A DNA stretch of 34,142 bases, taken from the NCBI GenBank assembly GCA_934120015.1, contig CAKOTD010000014.1, positions 1-34,142 on the forward strand, in the 5' to 3' direction. This document shows, piece by piece, positions 1-8,124 of the stretch. The notes under the pieces were generated by a model. The model saw only the letters and a list, made by a program, of their open reading frames with translations. It had not been told where the DNA came from and made no database searches. A program made the position numbers and the translations under genes. The DNA comes from an uncultured Bacilli bacterium (GTDB lineage: Bacteria; Bacillota_I; Bacilli_A; RF39; UBA660). The stretch's first letter is position 1. Each line of letters opens with the position of its first letter.

Positions 1-52
1 AGAGACTGATATAATCAATCTCAAATATCTTTATTACCATGGATTGGTAACT

Positions 53-610
53 TTACACAAAGTTTTTTACACTCTCACTATTCTCGTCATAATCTATAAG
101 CATTCTGCAAAAGTGATCAGTAGGATTTAATTTTTCAATATAACCCATTTTGTATGCTAAATAAAATTCTATATGTTCTATGTTACATATACTATTTAAT
201 TTCAATAAATGTACATTATTCATAAATAATTCATATGCTTCCTCATATTTACCTTCTAATATATACAAATATATTATTTCTATGATTGCAACCAAACCTA
301 TTTGCCTTTTATCATTCTTTGCCTCATAAAAATAATTTAATGCTTGCATCGTATTTCCATTTTGTTTTTCATGTCTACCCAACTCTACTGCCGCAAGATT
401 TTTATTTTTCGAATTATATATTTTATCTAGTAAGGAAAAACCTCTTTCTCTTGCTTCATAACTATTAATTAAATTATTTGCATAATATAATTTAAGTAAA
501 ATATTATCAGGATTTGACTTTACCAATTTCTTTAGATTACTTATGCATTTTTTATAATCACCTTTTTGCATTAACTCTTTTGTCTCTTTGAATAAATCAC
601 TATACTTCAT
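53..610 (-). CDS. TPR-like helical repeat protein, function unknown
   Basis: A predicted soluble 185-residue protein built of helix pairs that look like tetratricopeptide repeats, for example around residues 1-35 (GDYKKCISNLKKLVKSNPDN), 75-95 (QNGNTMQALNYFYEAKND) and 115-135 (LEGKYEEAYELF). I see no catalytic motif, signal peptide or membrane segment. TPR proteins usually act as binding scaffolds; the partner cannot be inferred here. The ATG follows a GGTGAT ribosome-binding site, a form that recurs in this window. It lies downstream of ileS but behind the ileS terminator. A TGATAGAAT element near 636-644 could be an extended -10. After the TAA stop the same frame stays open to the window edge, so the 3' end may be eroded or another gene may begin there. 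The repeat call is fairly safe; the role is unknown. Confidence 0.7.
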   Translation of the reverse strand: MKYSDLFKETKELMQKGDYKKCISNLKKLVKSNPDNILLKLYYANNLINSYEARERGFSLLDKIYNSKNKNLAAVELGRHEKQNGNTMQALNYFYEAKNDKRQIGLVAIIEIIYLYILEGKYEEAYELFMNNVHLLKLNSICNIEHIEFYLAYKMGYIEKLNPTDHFCRMLIDYDENSESVKNFV

Positions 611-646
611 ACTATCACCAACTTCAATACAAATATTCTATCATAA

Positions 647-679
647 TTAAAAAAAAAGAAAAGTATTTTTTATACTTTT
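647..679 (-). terminator. Rho-independent terminator of ileS
   Basis: An 8-bp AT-rich stem (AAAAGTAT / ATACTTTT) overlaps the ileS stop codon and is followed on the minus strand by C and then a long T run (positions 657-647). The weak stem is offset by the length of the T tract. Confidence 0.65.
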
Positions 680-3600
680 TCTATTTTAATACTCATTTTT
701 TCATCATTTACATCAAATAAGTCATTTAATTTTTCATCTTTAGTAATTTTTATAGCCAATGTTTCATTTTTAATAAAATCTGCATATAAGTTTATACTAT
801 CATCAATTTGCTTATTTCCATTATAACTTAATATAATCCTATCAGTAATAACTAAATCCATTTCTTTTCTTGTACTTTGAACTTTTCTAATTATCTCACG
901 GGCAATACCTTCTAAAATAAGCTCTTTTGTTAAGTCTGTATTTAAAATAACAACAGTCTTAGAATTACTTGATGAATAGAAACCTTCTTTGACGCTTATT
1001 TTTATTTCGACCATATCTGAATTTATTTCCAAATCTTTATCATCAAATTTAACGGTTATATGATCACATTTAATTCTTTCTATTTGTTCATTAGTAAGAG
1101 TTGCTAACATTTTAGCAAATTCATTTATTTTACTACCAAATAGCTTACCTACTTCTCTAAAGTTAGGTTTAATTATATAGTTCATATATTTAGTCATATC
1201 ATTTGTAAATACTATATTTTTAACATTTAATTCTTCTTTAATTATAGAATCAAGATTACCAATTTTTTCTTTATTTTCTGATGGTAATATAATCTCACTA
1301 ATTGGTTGTCTTACCTTTATTTTAGCATCTTCTCTTGCAAATCTACCAAGAGAGCATATATCACGAACTAAATCCATTTTTTCTTCAATTTCTTCATTAA
1401 TATATTCTTCATTGTATTTAGGAAAATCAGCTAAATGAACAGAATATTCATTAGTTAAGTCTTGATAAATTTCTTCTGTAATAAATGGTGTAATTGGAGC
1501 CATTATTAAGCATAAATCAACTAAAACTTCATAAGTAGTTAAATAAACACTCTTTTTAGATTCTGTAAGTTCACTTTCCCAAAATCTTCTTCTATTAATA
1601 CGAATGTACCAATTAGATAAATCATCATTTAGGAAAGTCACAACGTTACGTACAACGGTTGTTAAATCATATTCATTGTAGGCATCTGTTACTTTTTTTA
1701 ATAATTTATGCATTTTAGACATTAACCATTTATCAGTAATATCACGTTTTGCTAAATCAATACTATATTCTCTTGGATCAATATTATCTGCATTGGCATA
1801 CATTTCAAAGAATGAATAAGTATTTTTAAATGTACTTATATATTTGGAATATATTTCTTTTAAACCATCAATATCAAATTTAATAGGTGTCCATACTGGT
1901 GATACATAAGGTAAATAAAATCTAATTGTATCAGCACCATATTCTTCCATTATACTAAATGGTTCAATGGCATTTCCTCTACTTTTATGCATTTTATGAC
2001 CATATTTATCTAGTAATAAGTCATTTACTAAAACATTTTTATAGGCAGACTTACCCATTACAAATGTTGATATTACAAGTAATGTATAGAACCAACCTCT
2101 TGTTTGATCAACACCTTCAGCAATAAAATCAGCAGGGAATTGACTTTCAAATAATTCTTTGTTTTCAAATGGATAATGGTACTGTGCAAATGGCATTGAT
2201 CCTGAATCAAACCAACAATCAAGAACATCAGTAATTCTGCTCATATCCTTTCCACAATCAGGACATTTAATATGGATATTATCAACATATGGTCTATGTA
2301 ATTCAATAGATTTATCTATTTTTTCAATTGCTTTAGAAATAAGTTCTTCTCTAGAACCAATTACCTCAACATGCCCACATGAACAAGTCCAAATAGGAAT
2401 TGGTGTTCCCCAATATCTATTTCTTGAAATACCCCAGTCAATCATGTTATCTAACCAGTTAGCAAATCTTTTTTCACCAACATAGGCAGGATACCAATTA
2501 ACCTTATTATTGGCTTCAATAATTTGTTCTTTATAAGCAGTTGTTTTAATATACCAAGATGGTTTAGCATAATAAAGAAGTGGTGTTTTACATCTCCAAC
2601 AATGTGGATAATTATGAACTATTTTTTGTTTTTTAAATAATTTATCATTTTCGTGTAAATATTTTATAATATCAATTTCAAGTTCAGGATCAACAACAAG
2701 TCTTCCTTCCCAAGGACCTACAGTATATCTTCCATCTTCTCCTACAGGATTAACAACTGGAAGGTCATATCTTTTACCAACCTCATAGTCATCTTGACCA
2801 AAAGCAGGCGCAATATGGACAATACCTGTTCCATCTTCCATTGTTACATAATCAGCACAAGTTACAAAGAAGGCTTTTTTATCTACCTTAATAAATGGCA
2901 TTAATTGTTCGTATTCAAGTCCTTCTAAATCTTTACCCTTATATTCTTCAATAACTGTATAATCATCACCTAGAACTTTATGAGCAAGTGCATCGGCTAC
3001 AATAAAATTATATCCCTTACTATTTGCTTTAATATATTTTTCATTTGGGTTTACACATGCTGCTATATTAGCAATTAAAGTCCAAGGGGTTGTAGTCCAA
3101 ACTAATAAATAAGTATTTTCTTCTGACTTTAATTTTAAAGGAACAGTTACAGTATTAACACTTACCTCTTTATATTCTTGAGCAACCTCATGTGATGATA
3201 AACTTGTTCCACATCTTGGACAATATGGAGTAATTTTATATCCATTATAAATAAGACCTGCATCAAAATATTTTTTTAATATCCACCATTCTGTCTCAAT
3301 ATAATTATTATCATAAGTTATATATGGATTTTTAATATCAATAAATTGTCCCATTTCTTCTGTTAATTTTCTAAAAGCCTCTTCATTTTCCCAAACACTT
3401 TCACGACATTTTTTATTAAACTCTTCGATACCATAATTTTCAATATCTTTTTTACCAGAAAAGCCAAGTTGTTTTTCTACTTGAACTTCAACAGGAAGAC
3501 CATGTGTATCCCAACCTACTTTTCTAAGTACTTTATATCCTTGCATTGTTTTATATTTACAAAAAGTATCTTTCAATTCTTTGGCAAGCATATGATGAAT

Positions 3601-3765
3601 ACCTGGTTTTCCGTTAGCTGTTGCTGGTCCATCATAAAAAACAAAGTTCTCACTATCTTTTCGATTATCAATTGTTTTATTTAAAATATCTTTTTCTTTC
3701 CACTCATTTAGTATTTCAAGTTCAATATTTTTTGTATTTCCTTTTCTTAACTTCTTAAATTCCAT
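670..3765 (-). CDS. ileS: Isoleucyl-tRNA synthetase, type 2 (eukaryote-like)
   Basis: Class I synthetase of about 1031 residues that charges tRNA-Ile and edits misactivated valine in its CP1 domain. Seen: the ATP-site signature reads PGIHHML at residues 54-60, where most IleRS have an HxGH form; the second signature reads KMHKSRGN; GWDTHGLPVE, CPRCG, WTTTPWT and the DQTRGWFYT region are typical of the family. Length, the PGIHH context and KMHKSRGN match type-2 (eukaryote-like) IleRS rather than the roughly 920-residue type 1 of B. subtilis; type 2 enzymes are known to resist mupirocin. The start was set at the ATG at 3765 because GGAGG lies 5 bases upstream, inside a longer in-frame extension. 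Expression is controlled by a T-box leader. The position after divIVA matches B. subtilis. Very sure of function. Confidence 0.97.
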   Translation of the reverse strand: MEFKKLRKGNTKNIELEILNEWKEKDILNKTIDNRKDSENFVFYDGPATANGKPGIHHMLAKELKDTFCKYKTMQGYKVLRKVGWDTHGLPVEVQVEKQLGFSGKKDIENYGIEEFNKKCRESVWENEEAFRKLTEEMGQFIDIKNPYITYDNNYIETEWWILKKYFDAGLIYNGYKITPYCPRCGTSLSSHEVAQEYKEVSVNTVTVPLKLKSEENTYLLVWTTTPWTLIANIAACVNPNEKYIKANSKGYNFIVADALAHKVLGDDYTVIEEYKGKDLEGLEYEQLMPFIKVDKKAFFVTCADYVTMEDGTGIVHIAPAFGQDDYEVGKRYDLPVVNPVGEDGRYTVGPWEGRLVVDPELEIDIIKYLHENDKLFKKQKIVHNYPHCWRCKTPLLYYAKPSWYIKTTAYKEQIIEANNKVNWYPAYVGEKRFANWLDNMIDWGISRNRYWGTPIPIWTCSCGHVEVIGSREELISKAIEKIDKSIELHRPYVDNIHIKCPDCGKDMSRITDVLDCWFDSGSMPFAQYHYPFENKELFESQFPADFIAEGVDQTRGWFYTLLVISTFVMGKSAYKNVLVNDLLLDKYGHKMHKSRGNAIEPFSIMEEYGADTIRFYLPYVSPVWTPIKFDIDGLKEIYSKYISTFKNTYSFFEMYANADNIDPREYSIDLAKRDITDKWLMSKMHKLLKKVTDAYNEYDLTTVVRNVVTFLNDDLSNWYIRINRRRFWESELTESKKSVYLTTYEVLVDLCLIMAPITPFITEEIYQDLTNEYSVHLADFPKYNEEYINEEIEEKMDLVRDICSLGRFAREDAKIKVRQPISEIILPSENKEKIGNLDSIIKEELNVKNIVFTNDMTKYMNYIIKPNFREVGKLFGSKINEFAKMLATLTNEQIERIKCDHITVKFDDKDLEINSDMVEIKISVKEGFYSSSNSKTVVILNTDLTKELILEGIAREIIRKVQSTRKEMDLVITDRIILSYNGNKQIDDSINLYADFIKNETLAIKITKDEKLNDLFDVNDEKMSIKIEKV

Positions 3766-3833
3766 AAAGACCTCCATTTAAACTTTATTAAAATATAGTA
3801 ATTAGTATATCAAAAATATAATAAATAAGCAAT

Positions 3834-3861
3834 AAAAAACACAATCCTATATAAGGACGTG
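3834..3861 (-). terminator. T-box attenuator terminator
   Basis: The stem CACG-TCCT / AGGA-T-TGTG has one bulge, a short AT loop and a following T6 run at 3839-3834. It competes with the antiterminator formed by the T-box core just upstream, and is the off state of the ileS leader. Confidence 0.8.
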
Positions 3862-4036
3862 TTTCACGCGGTACCACCTTAATTTATAACAAAAAGTTAC
3901 CTCAAAACTATAACGCGTTACCGTCCTTTCCTAATTATTTCAGAAAGACACATCAAGAGTGATACATATATAGATAATATATTAGCTTCCACCACACACT
4001 AACTCTCTATAAAATTCTCTATATAACGTCTCTATC
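3834..4036 (-). promoter_or_regulatory. T-box riboswitch (tRNA-Ile) leader of ileS
   Basis: The leader fills the space between divIVA and ileS. On the minus strand it holds a stem I region starting near 4036, a GGTGGAAGC distal-loop-like stretch (about 3988-3996), an ATC specifier triplet at 3963-3961 followed by A, the T-box core GGTGGTACCGCG at 3878-3867, and a terminator. An AUC specifier pairs with the tRNA-Ile GAU anticodon, agreeing with the downstream gene. In this family uncharged tRNA stabilises an antiterminator that includes the GGTGG sequence, so ileS is read when isoleucyl-tRNA is short. The fold was drawn by eye. I see no strong promoter just upstream, so the leader is probably transcribed from the sepF-divIVA unit. 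Confidence 0.93.
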
Positions 4037-4042
4037 ATTTGC

Positions 4043-4522
4043 TTATAACTCTACTTTTTCTAACTCCTCTACAACTTCTAATTGTGCTTCAACTATATCT
4101 TTAATACGACGCTTGAATATACCTATATTTCTTCTAAGCATATTTGCCTCAAACTCTGTTTTTTCAGCTCTAAGTAAAGCTTCATTAACGATTCTGTTTG
4201 CGTTTTTCTTAGCTTCTTCAATTAGAAGTTCACCTTCTTTGCTAGCAGCAACTCTCATTTGATCAGAAGTTTTTTGTGCCATCATAATAGCTCTATTTAA
4301 AGTTCCTTCAATTCTCTCATATTGAGCAAGTTTCTCTTTTAAATTTTTATTTTCTTCAGCTAAATTGCTAAAAGATGCTATCTTACTATCTTTTTCAGCT
4401 AATAAATCATCCTTTTTCTTAATCTCTTTAACCATTGTCTCAACACGCCCAATAATTTTATCTAAGAATTCATTTACTTCATCAGGATCATACCCACGAA
4501 GCGTTCTATTAAACTTTTCCAT
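4043..4522 (-). CDS. divIVA: DivIVA-family cell division / polarity protein
   Basis: A 159-residue coiled-coil protein with the DivIVA N-terminal signature LRGYDPDEVNEFLDKI at residues 8-23, followed by long heptad-rich helices (about 25-70 and 75-155). In Firmicutes DivIVA binds strongly curved membrane at septa and poles and recruits division or polar proteins. The N terminus is about nine residues shorter than in B. subtilis, and the position of the membrane-inserting Phe17 appears to be Leu8 here; a TGA two codons upstream rules out a longer start in frame. The SD is AGAGGTGA. It follows sepF by 26 bases and precedes the ileS T-box, the B. subtilis order without ylmG and ylmH. It could be another DivIVA-domain protein such as GpsB, but locus and length favour DivIVA. 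Confidence 0.9.
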   Translation of the reverse strand: MEKFNRTLRGYDPDEVNEFLDKIIGRVETMVKEIKKKDDLLAEKDSKIASFSNLAEENKNLKEKLAQYERIEGTLNRAIMMAQKTSDQMRVAASKEGELLIEEAKKNANRIVNEALLRAEKTEFEANMLRRNIGIFKRRIKDIVEAQLEVVEELEKVEL

Positions 4523-4548
4523 AATTCACCTCTTGATCAATTAAGTAA

Positions 4549-4968
4549 CTACCACTCAGCATTTATATCATTATTATCGTAAATCTCTTTACCTTCTTTT
4601 TCATCAGTAATCTTTCCTTGAATATTCACATTATTTGGTGTGCATAGAAAAATTCCACCACCAATTTTTTGCAAATCCCCACCAATTGCATAAATAGTTC
4701 CACTTAAAAAGTCAACTATCCTCTTGGCTTGATCTGATGTAACTCTTTTTAAATTTACAACAACTGTATTTCTTGCTTTCAAGTAATCAGCTATTTGTTG
4801 TGATTCAGAATAAGCTCTTGGTTCAAGTAATATCATTTTATTATTACCATCATTTTCTTGTAAAGCTTCTTCTGTTTTTATACTATAATATTCATCACCA
4901 TTAGAAGTATTTTTACTAAATACATCATTTTCTTCACTTGATAACCATTTTTTTATACTAAATCCCAC
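4549..4968 (-). CDS. sepF: SepF cell-division protein
   Basis: A 139-residue protein with the SepF domain in its C-terminal two thirds (MILLEPRAYSESQQIADYLK, then VVVNLKRVTSDQAKRIVDFLSG and AIGGDLQKIGGGIFLCTP). SepF assembles into rings, bundles FtsZ filaments and, through its N-terminal helix, tethers the Z ring to the membrane. The N terminus (GFSIKKWLSS) fits that amphipathic helix. The start was set at the GTG at 4968, because GGAGG lies 7 bases upstream and SepF proteins normally begin M-G-F; an in-frame ATG farther up would place this site inside the coding region. It is followed closely by divIVA, probably in one transcript. A TGATAAAAT element at 5013-5005 is a candidate -10 with a weak -35. 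Confidence 0.93.
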   Translation of the reverse strand: MGFSIKKWLSSEENDVFSKNTSNGDEYYSIKTEEALQENDGNNKMILLEPRAYSESQQIADYLKARNTVVVNLKRVTSDQAKRIVDFLSGTIYAIGGDLQKIGGGIFLCTPNNVNIQGKITDEKEGKEIYDNNDINAEW

Positions 4969-5004
4969 AATTATTCCTCCATCTTCCATCCTCTACTATT
5001 AAAT

Positions 5005-5033
5005 ATTTTATCACATTAATAATAAAAAAGAAA
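5005..5033 (-). promoter_or_regulatory. Possible promoter of sepF-divIVA
   Basis: Minus strand: extended -10 TGATAAAAT at 5013-5005. The -35 position 17 bp upstream (TTTCTT) is a poor match. The surrounding sequence is almost pure A+T, so chance matches are likely. Confidence 0.35.
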
Positions 5034-5089
5034 GATTTTTAATAATATTTTATTAAAAAATGATATTTATATAAATAAAACTTTAAATT

Positions 5090-5434
5090 TTATACATCTT
5101 TTGACATAATATATGTTTTTTTTAATGTCTTACTATGGGTTTTAGCGTTAAGATAATTCTCCAAATCACTCTTTATATTGGCAATTATAAAACTTTCTAA
5201 ATCACAAATCTTATCCATTTCATAATTTTCAAATGCTTTAATCATACTGTTTTTACACAAATTACATATCTCACTGTTAAACTCAAGATTTTTAAAATAC
5301 ATATTAATAGTATATTCAATTAAATCTTCATTATTTTCTATAAGCATATTTAGATATACTAGTTTATCAGTTGAACTATGAAATTTACGAAAAAGTATAT
5401 TGTTTAATTCTCTTTTATCTTCTATAAAATTCAA
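5090..5434 (-). CDS. Unknown small protein with weak sigma-70 region 2 resemblance
   Basis: I do not recognise this 114-residue all-helical protein with confidence. Residues 65-101 (from CNLCKNSMIKAFENYE onward, then LESFIIANIKSDLENYL) follow the spacing of sigma-70 region 2, where a GLIKAIEKYDP-like helix is followed by FSTYA..-I...EI..YL. There is no obvious region 4, so it would be a fragment-like or divergent relative. No membrane segment. The start is uncertain: TTG at 5434 has GGTGAT 5 bases upstream, while the ATG at 5446 has no good SD. It sits between the glyS terminator and sepF. In B. subtilis the gly operon is followed by dnaG-sigA, so a sigma-like gene here is curious, but the resemblance is by eye only. 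Confidence 0.6.
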   Translation of the reverse strand: MNFIEDKRELNNILFRKFHSSTDKLVYLNMLIENNEDLIEYTINMYFKNLEFNSEICNLCKNSMIKAFENYEMDKICDLESFIIANIKSDLENYLNAKTHSKTLKKTYIMSKDV

Positions 5435-5477
5435 TATTATCACCATTATATTTATATTCCAAATGTCACAATAAGCA

Positions 5478-5504
5478 ACAAAAAAAGAGAAAATAAGTTC
5501 TCTT
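5478..5504 (-). terminator. Rho-independent terminator of glyS
   Basis: A 7-bp stem AAGAGAA / TTCTCTT with a 6-base loop begins at the glyS stop codon and runs into a T7 tract on the minus strand. Confidence 0.75.
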
Positions 5505-6882
5505 AAAATTCAAGTTTCTCTTCTATATACTTAGTAATTTCATCTATATTAATAGTAATTTGTTTCATAGTATCTCTATCACGAATTGTTACAGTATTAT
5601 TATTAAGAGTTTCCTCATCAATTGTTATACAAAATGGAGTCCCAATAACATCTTGTCTTCTGTATCTTTTCCCAATATTTCCGCTTTCATCATAAGTGCA
5701 CATAAAATGTTTAGAAAGCATGTTATATATTTCTAATGCTTTATCTTGATGAAATTTTTTCATAAGAGGAAGTACTGCTACTTTATAAGGTGCTAAGAAA
5801 GGATGTATTTTTAACACCTCTCTTGTAGTATTATCGTCAAGTAATTCTTCATTATATGCATCACATATTATAGCAAGTAATAGTCTATCTACACCTACTG
5901 ATGGTTCTATTACATATGGTAAATATTTTTCATTTGTTTCAGGATCTAAATATCTCATGTCAACTTTGGAATGATTGGAATGAACTGTTAAATCATAATC
6001 TGTACGATCAGCTATTCCCCATAATTCACCCCAACCCATAGGATAATTATATTCTATGTCAGTAGTTGCTTTGCTGTAAAATACAAGTTCTTCTTTTGCA
6101 TGATCACGATATCTTAAATTCTCATTTTTTAATCCTAGTTCTTTTAAGAACTTTAAGCAATGATTTTTCCAAAAATCAAACCACTCTAAATCAGTTCCTG
6201 GTTTGCAAAAAAACTCATATTCCATCTGTTCAAATTCACGCATTCTGAAAATAAAATTTCCTGGAGTAATTTCATTTCGAAAAGCTTTACCAATTTGTCC
6301 AATACCAAAAGGAACTTTAGCTCTCATACTTCTTGCAACATTGTTAAAGTTTACAAATATACCTTGAGCTGTCTCACCTCTTAAATAAACCTTATTAGAT
6401 GAATCTTCCGTAACACCCATTTGTGTTTCAAATAGTAAATTAAATTTACGAATAGAAGTAAAATCACATTTTCCACATTTTGGACAAACAATATGATTAT
6501 CATATATATATTTTTCTAGCTTTTCATTATCCCAACCATCACCAGTTTCAACACCATTAGTAAATTCTTCAACTAATTTATCTGCTCTATGTCTTGATTT
6601 ACAATTTTTACAATCAATAAGAGGATCTGAAAAACTTGCTACATGTCCTGAGGCTACCCAAACCTCTGGGTTCATAATTATTGCAGCATCAAGTCCATAA
6701 CTATCTTTATATTCGACAATAAATTTCTTCCACCAAGCTTTTTTTATATTTTCTTTCAATTCTTTTCCTAAAGGTCCATAATCCCATGTATTTGCAAGAC
6801 CATCATATATTTCACTACCTTGAAATATAAAGCCATATTGCTTACATAAATTAACTACTTTTTCCATTGTTAATTTTTCCAT
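5503..6882 (-). CDS. glyS: Glycyl-tRNA synthetase, single-chain homodimeric type
   Basis: Class II synthetase of 459 residues that attaches glycine to tRNA-Gly. Seen: the N-terminal YGFIFQGSEIYDGLANTWDYGPLG, motif 2 around FRNEITPGNFIFRMREFEQMEYEFF, motif 3 as EPSVGVDRLLLAI, and two Cys pairs (CKNC and CPKC) in the insertion. This is the alpha2 enzyme found in eukaryotes, archaea and several bacterial groups including Mollicutes, not the alpha2beta2 GlyQ/GlyS of B. subtilis, although the gene sits where glyQS sits in that genome (after recO). The ATG has GAGG 7 bases upstream. There is no T-box in the 58-base space above it, unlike many Firmicutes glycyl-synthetase genes. It ends in its own terminator. 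Confidence 0.97.
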   Translation of the reverse strand: MEKLTMEKVVNLCKQYGFIFQGSEIYDGLANTWDYGPLGKELKENIKKAWWKKFIVEYKDSYGLDAAIIMNPEVWVASGHVASFSDPLIDCKNCKSRHRADKLVEEFTNGVETGDGWDNEKLEKYIYDNHIVCPKCGKCDFTSIRKFNLLFETQMGVTEDSSNKVYLRGETAQGIFVNFNNVARSMRAKVPFGIGQIGKAFRNEITPGNFIFRMREFEQMEYEFFCKPGTDLEWFDFWKNHCLKFLKELGLKNENLRYRDHAKEELVFYSKATTDIEYNYPMGWGELWGIADRTDYDLTVHSNHSKVDMRYLDPETNEKYLPYVIEPSVGVDRLLLAIICDAYNEELLDDNTTREVLKIHPFLAPYKVAVLPLMKKFHQDKALEIYNMLSKHFMCTYDESGNIGKRYRRQDVIGTPFCITIDEETLNNNTVTIRDRDTMKQITINIDEITKYIEEKLEF

Positions 6883-6909
6883 AAAAATTCCTCATTTCAA
6901 TACTATTTA

Positions 6910-6939
6910 ATTTTATTACATTCCTTACCTATAAGTCAA
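6910..6939 (-). promoter_or_regulatory. Possible glyS promoter
   Basis: Minus strand: TTGACT at 6939-6934, 18 bp spacer, TAAAAT at 6915-6910, about 28 bases before the glyS ATG. Confidence 0.4.
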
Positions 6940-6940
6940 G

Positions 6941-7378
6941 TTATAAAATATTCATTAAAAAGGTTGCAAATAAAATACCAAAAATTATACCAGCTAAGAC
7001 TTCAAGCGGTTTATGGCCAAGCATTTCTTTTAATTTTTCATCACACTTTATATTATTTTTTTTCATTAGTTTATTAATTGCCACTGCTTGTTTTCCACTC
7101 TCCATTCTAAGTCCCATGGAATCATAGGCAACAATTATTGTAAAAATAGTGCATGCTGCAAATAAAGGTGAATTAAATCCTACTCCTATACCAACGCATG
7201 TTGTAAGTGAAGTTGTAAATGCTGTATGTGAACTTGGCATTCCTCCATTACCATTTAGCAATCTTTCAACACTAATCTTTTTATTTCTAGTAACTTCTAT
7301 TAAAAATTTAATTAATTGTGCTGATAATACAGTCAATATCGGAATAATTATATATTTATATTCCTCAAAAAAATCCAT
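6941..7378 (-). CDS. Divergent PAP2 (DUF212/YuiD-like) membrane protein
   Basis: A 145-residue membrane protein of the divergent PAP2 family. Seen: GNGGMPSSHTAFTTSL near residues 43-58, which resembles the PSGH/SH segment of PAP2 phosphatases; GLRMESGKQAVAINKL; and a C-terminal LGHKPLEVLAGIIFG. There are four hydrophobic segments (about 8-25, 52-70, 70-88 and 125-144). Related proteins are predicted phosphatases or haloperoxidase-like proteins; the true substrate is unknown, and a polyprenyl or lipid phosphate would be a guess. A GGGAGG SD lies 7 bases before the ATG. It follows recO by 17 bases and probably shares its transcript. Confidence 0.85.
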   Translation of the reverse strand: MDFFEEYKYIIIPILTVLSAQLIKFLIEVTRNKKISVERLLNGNGGMPSSHTAFTTSLTTCVGIGVGFNSPLFAACTIFTIIVAYDSMGLRMESGKQAVAINKLMKKNNIKCDEKLKEMLGHKPLEVLAGIIFGILFATFLMNIL

Positions 7379-7395
7379 ATTTATCCTCCCTTTTT

Positions 7396-8124
7396 CTATT
7401 CATTTATTAACTTTAAAAAGTCTTTGCTTTTTAAGTAAAGTCCAGTATACCTATCATAATATTCGTCTAAAAATTTATTTATTTCATATTTACTTTTTTC
7501 ATCAATATCTAATTTTGAAATTTTAGAAATATCTACATAATAAAATAATCTAATTAGTTTTATTGTCTTGGCAGTAACCAATTTTTCATTACCAATACAT
7601 TTACTACACAAATATCCTCCCTTGTAACTAGATATGGTTGCAATCAAGTTTTTATTTCCACAGCATACACATCCTTCAAGCATGGGCATTACCCCTAGTA
7701 AATCAAGATACTTAAGCTCCACAATGTTGGTAATTACTAATGAATCAAAGCCATCATTAATTTTTTTCAAGGCAGAAATTAATAATTCATATAAAGTTAT
7801 ACTATATTGCTGTTTACCAACTTGATAAGATAAATCTAGTAAATAACTAGCATAACTAATTTTTTCAATATCAAGTTTTATTTTTTTAAATACATCTTTA
7901 ACGTCAACACTTATTAAAGTAGATAATTTGTTTTCTTTATAAACGACATTAAAATCACCATATATTAATTTAGTACTAACACTTCTTAAATCACTTTTAA
8001 GTTTCTTACATCCCTTCGATATGACACTAATAATTCCTCTATCTTTTGTTAATATACTAAGAATTTTACTACTTTCACTATAATCCATCTCGTTAACTAC
8101 TATACCTTCTATTTTTTCAATCAT
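7396..8124 (-). CDS. recO: DNA repair protein RecO
   Basis: A 242-residue RecO, which binds ssDNA and SSB and helps load RecA together with RecR in recombinational repair. Seen: an N-terminal OB-fold (IEGIVVNEMDYSESSKILSILTKDRGIISVISKG), a helical middle, and a CxxC...CxxC zinc ribbon (CVCCGNKNL, then CSKCIG) near residues 152-177. Its start overlaps the DUF1653 stop by 8 bases with only a weak SD, suggesting translational coupling. The order era-yqzL-recO is as in B. subtilis, with a DUF1653 gene inserted. Confidence 0.95.
   Translation of the reverse strand: MIEKIEGIVVNEMDYSESSKILSILTKDRGIISVISKGCKKLKSDLRSVSTKLIYGDFNVVYKENKLSTLISVDVKDVFKKIKLDIEKISYASYLLDLSYQVGKQQYSITLYELLISALKKINDGFDSLVITNIVELKYLDLLGVMPMLEGCVCCGNKNLIATISSYKGGYLCSKCIGNEKLVTAKTIKLIRLFYYVDISKISKLDIDEKSKYEINKFLDEYYDRYTGLYLKSKDFLKLINE

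Noticed and set aside
6883..6940. T-box before glyS
   Set aside because: Only 58 bases are available and there is no GGTGG core or terminator; the same holds for alaS, which overlaps the gene before it.
7149..7526. 125-codon plus-strand frame across the PAP2 and recO junction
   Set aside because: It is a shadow of two well-supported minus-strand genes and crosses their boundary without an SD.
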